From the NCBI RefSeq assembly GCF_014652655.1, contig NZ_BMZF01000006.1:1-64000 (forward strand): 64,000 nt of DNA. Direction: 5' to 3'. The stretch's first letter is position 1. Every line of letters starts with the position of its first letter. The notes below the pieces were generated by a model that was not told the origin of the DNA, ran no database searches, and was given only the letters and a program-made list of their open reading frames with translations. This DNA comes from Paramylibacter ulvae. Its GTDB lineage: Bacteria > Pseudomonadota > Alphaproteobacteria > Rhodobacterales > Rhodobacteraceae. Shown piece by piece: positions 63,617 through 64,000 of this stretch. A program made the position numbers and the translations under genes.

Positions 63617-64000
63617 ATCAACCACGTTACCACGGCAAAAAATCCAATGGTGGCAGCAATTGCATACCACGTTCGTTGGATAACCTTGGTTGATTCCAAA
63701 ATATCATCGCTATTGGGATTTTTGTTCCCTTGGGGATTGATATACGCATCATCGGTCAATTCACCATCGTAAATTCGCGGGCCAGCGAGGCGAATATCCA
63801 AAATTCCAGCCATTGCGGATTCGGGCCAACCTGCATTTGGTGATGCGTGCAGTGGCGCATCTGATAGCATCAAATCCCAAACATCCCATGTGTTCTTTGA
63901 TGTTTGGACAAAGCACATCAACGCGCCGCAAATACGTGCTGGAATCAAATTCAGCAGGTCATCCAATTTCGCAGAACCAAACCCGAATTCCGCATAAGTT
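63613..64000 (-). CDS. cobD: Adenosylcobinamide-phosphate synthase, C-terminal part (runs off the window)
   Basis: The open frame continues past the right edge. The visible 128 residues match the C-terminal part of CobD/CbiB: KLDDLLNLIPARICGALMCF, LHASPNAGWPESAMAGILDIRLAGPRIYDG, then a membrane helix at the end (YAIAATIGFFAVVTWLI). It attaches aminopropanol phosphate to cobyric acid in cobalamin synthesis. The start lies outside the window. Convergent with the beta-helix gene. Confidence 0.9.
   Translation of the reverse strand, partial: TYAEFGFGSAKLDDLLNLIPARICGALMCFVQTSKNTWDVWDLMLSDAPLHASPNAGWPESAMAGILDIRLAGPRIYDGELTDDAYINPQGNKNPNSDDILESTKVIQRTWYAIAATIGFFAVVTWLI

Noticed and set aside
1-64000. 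CRISPR array, insertion sequence, phage or rRNA
   Set aside because: No regular repeats with spacers, no transposase or integrase frames and no rRNA-like sequence were seen.

Overview
The window looks like chromosomal DNA of a marine alphaproteobacterium of the Rhodobacterales (Roseobacter group) with a moderate G+C content. The signs are a petABC cytochrome bc1 operon, a TRAP transporter, a PutR/PutA pair, a Zur-type box of the alphaproteobacterial kind, a THI-box riboswitch ahead of thiBPQ, and many single-copy genes with Roseobacter-like sequence. There is no phage, insertion sequence or CRISPR array. Species cannot be named from sequence alone.

Layout. 1-880: decayed DNA with a HipB-like regulator broken by a single in-frame TGA and a long palindrome. 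881-8.2 kb: an ACR3 arsenite exporter, a uronate dehydrogenase, and a dctPQM TRAP operon that ends in a cytochrome P450 and is flanked by a divergent LysR regulator. 8.2-11.7 kb: a glycine-rich small membrane protein, a DUF2125-like secreted protein, a universal stress protein and a sodium:alanine/glycine symporter. 11.7-16.1 kb: a non-phosphorylative sugar-acid operon (SDR, IlvD/Edd dehydratase, FAH-type hydrolase) with an EamA transporter. 16.2-30.3 kb: an amino-acid catabolic block of putA/putR, a second Lrp regulator, arginase, a CtlX-like hydrolase, ornithine cyclodeaminase, and a dipeptide ABC transporter with an M24 peptidase. Together these would take up peptides, cleave them, and convert arginine or citrulline through ornithine and proline to glutamate.

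30.4-38.1 kb: galU, then sitABCD (Mn/Fe) and znuA/zur-znuCB (Zn) back to back, with recognisable operators, then tRNA-Lys. 38.2-50.8 kb: housekeeping genes: dapF, mtaB, two GST-like proteins, trmL, petABC, thiBPQ under a TPP riboswitch, aroC and another EamA transporter. 50.8-51.1 kb: HU.

51.3-63.6 kb: the least ordinary region. A caspase-like/OmpA pair lies divergent to a co-directional run of acyltransferase, STAS protein, RsbW-type ATPase, DUF3131 protein, low-complexity secreted protein, ABC exporter-like protein, HlyD adaptor and a beta-helix-like membrane protein. The ABC protein keeps its Walker A motif but has lost or altered the Q-loop, signature, catalytic glutamate and H-loop residues. 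It also carries a C-terminal extension that resembles an eroded RsbW/GHKL domain. This suggests a partner-switch-linked envelope or exopolysaccharide machine that I do not recognise as a described system. The window ends inside cobD/cbiB.
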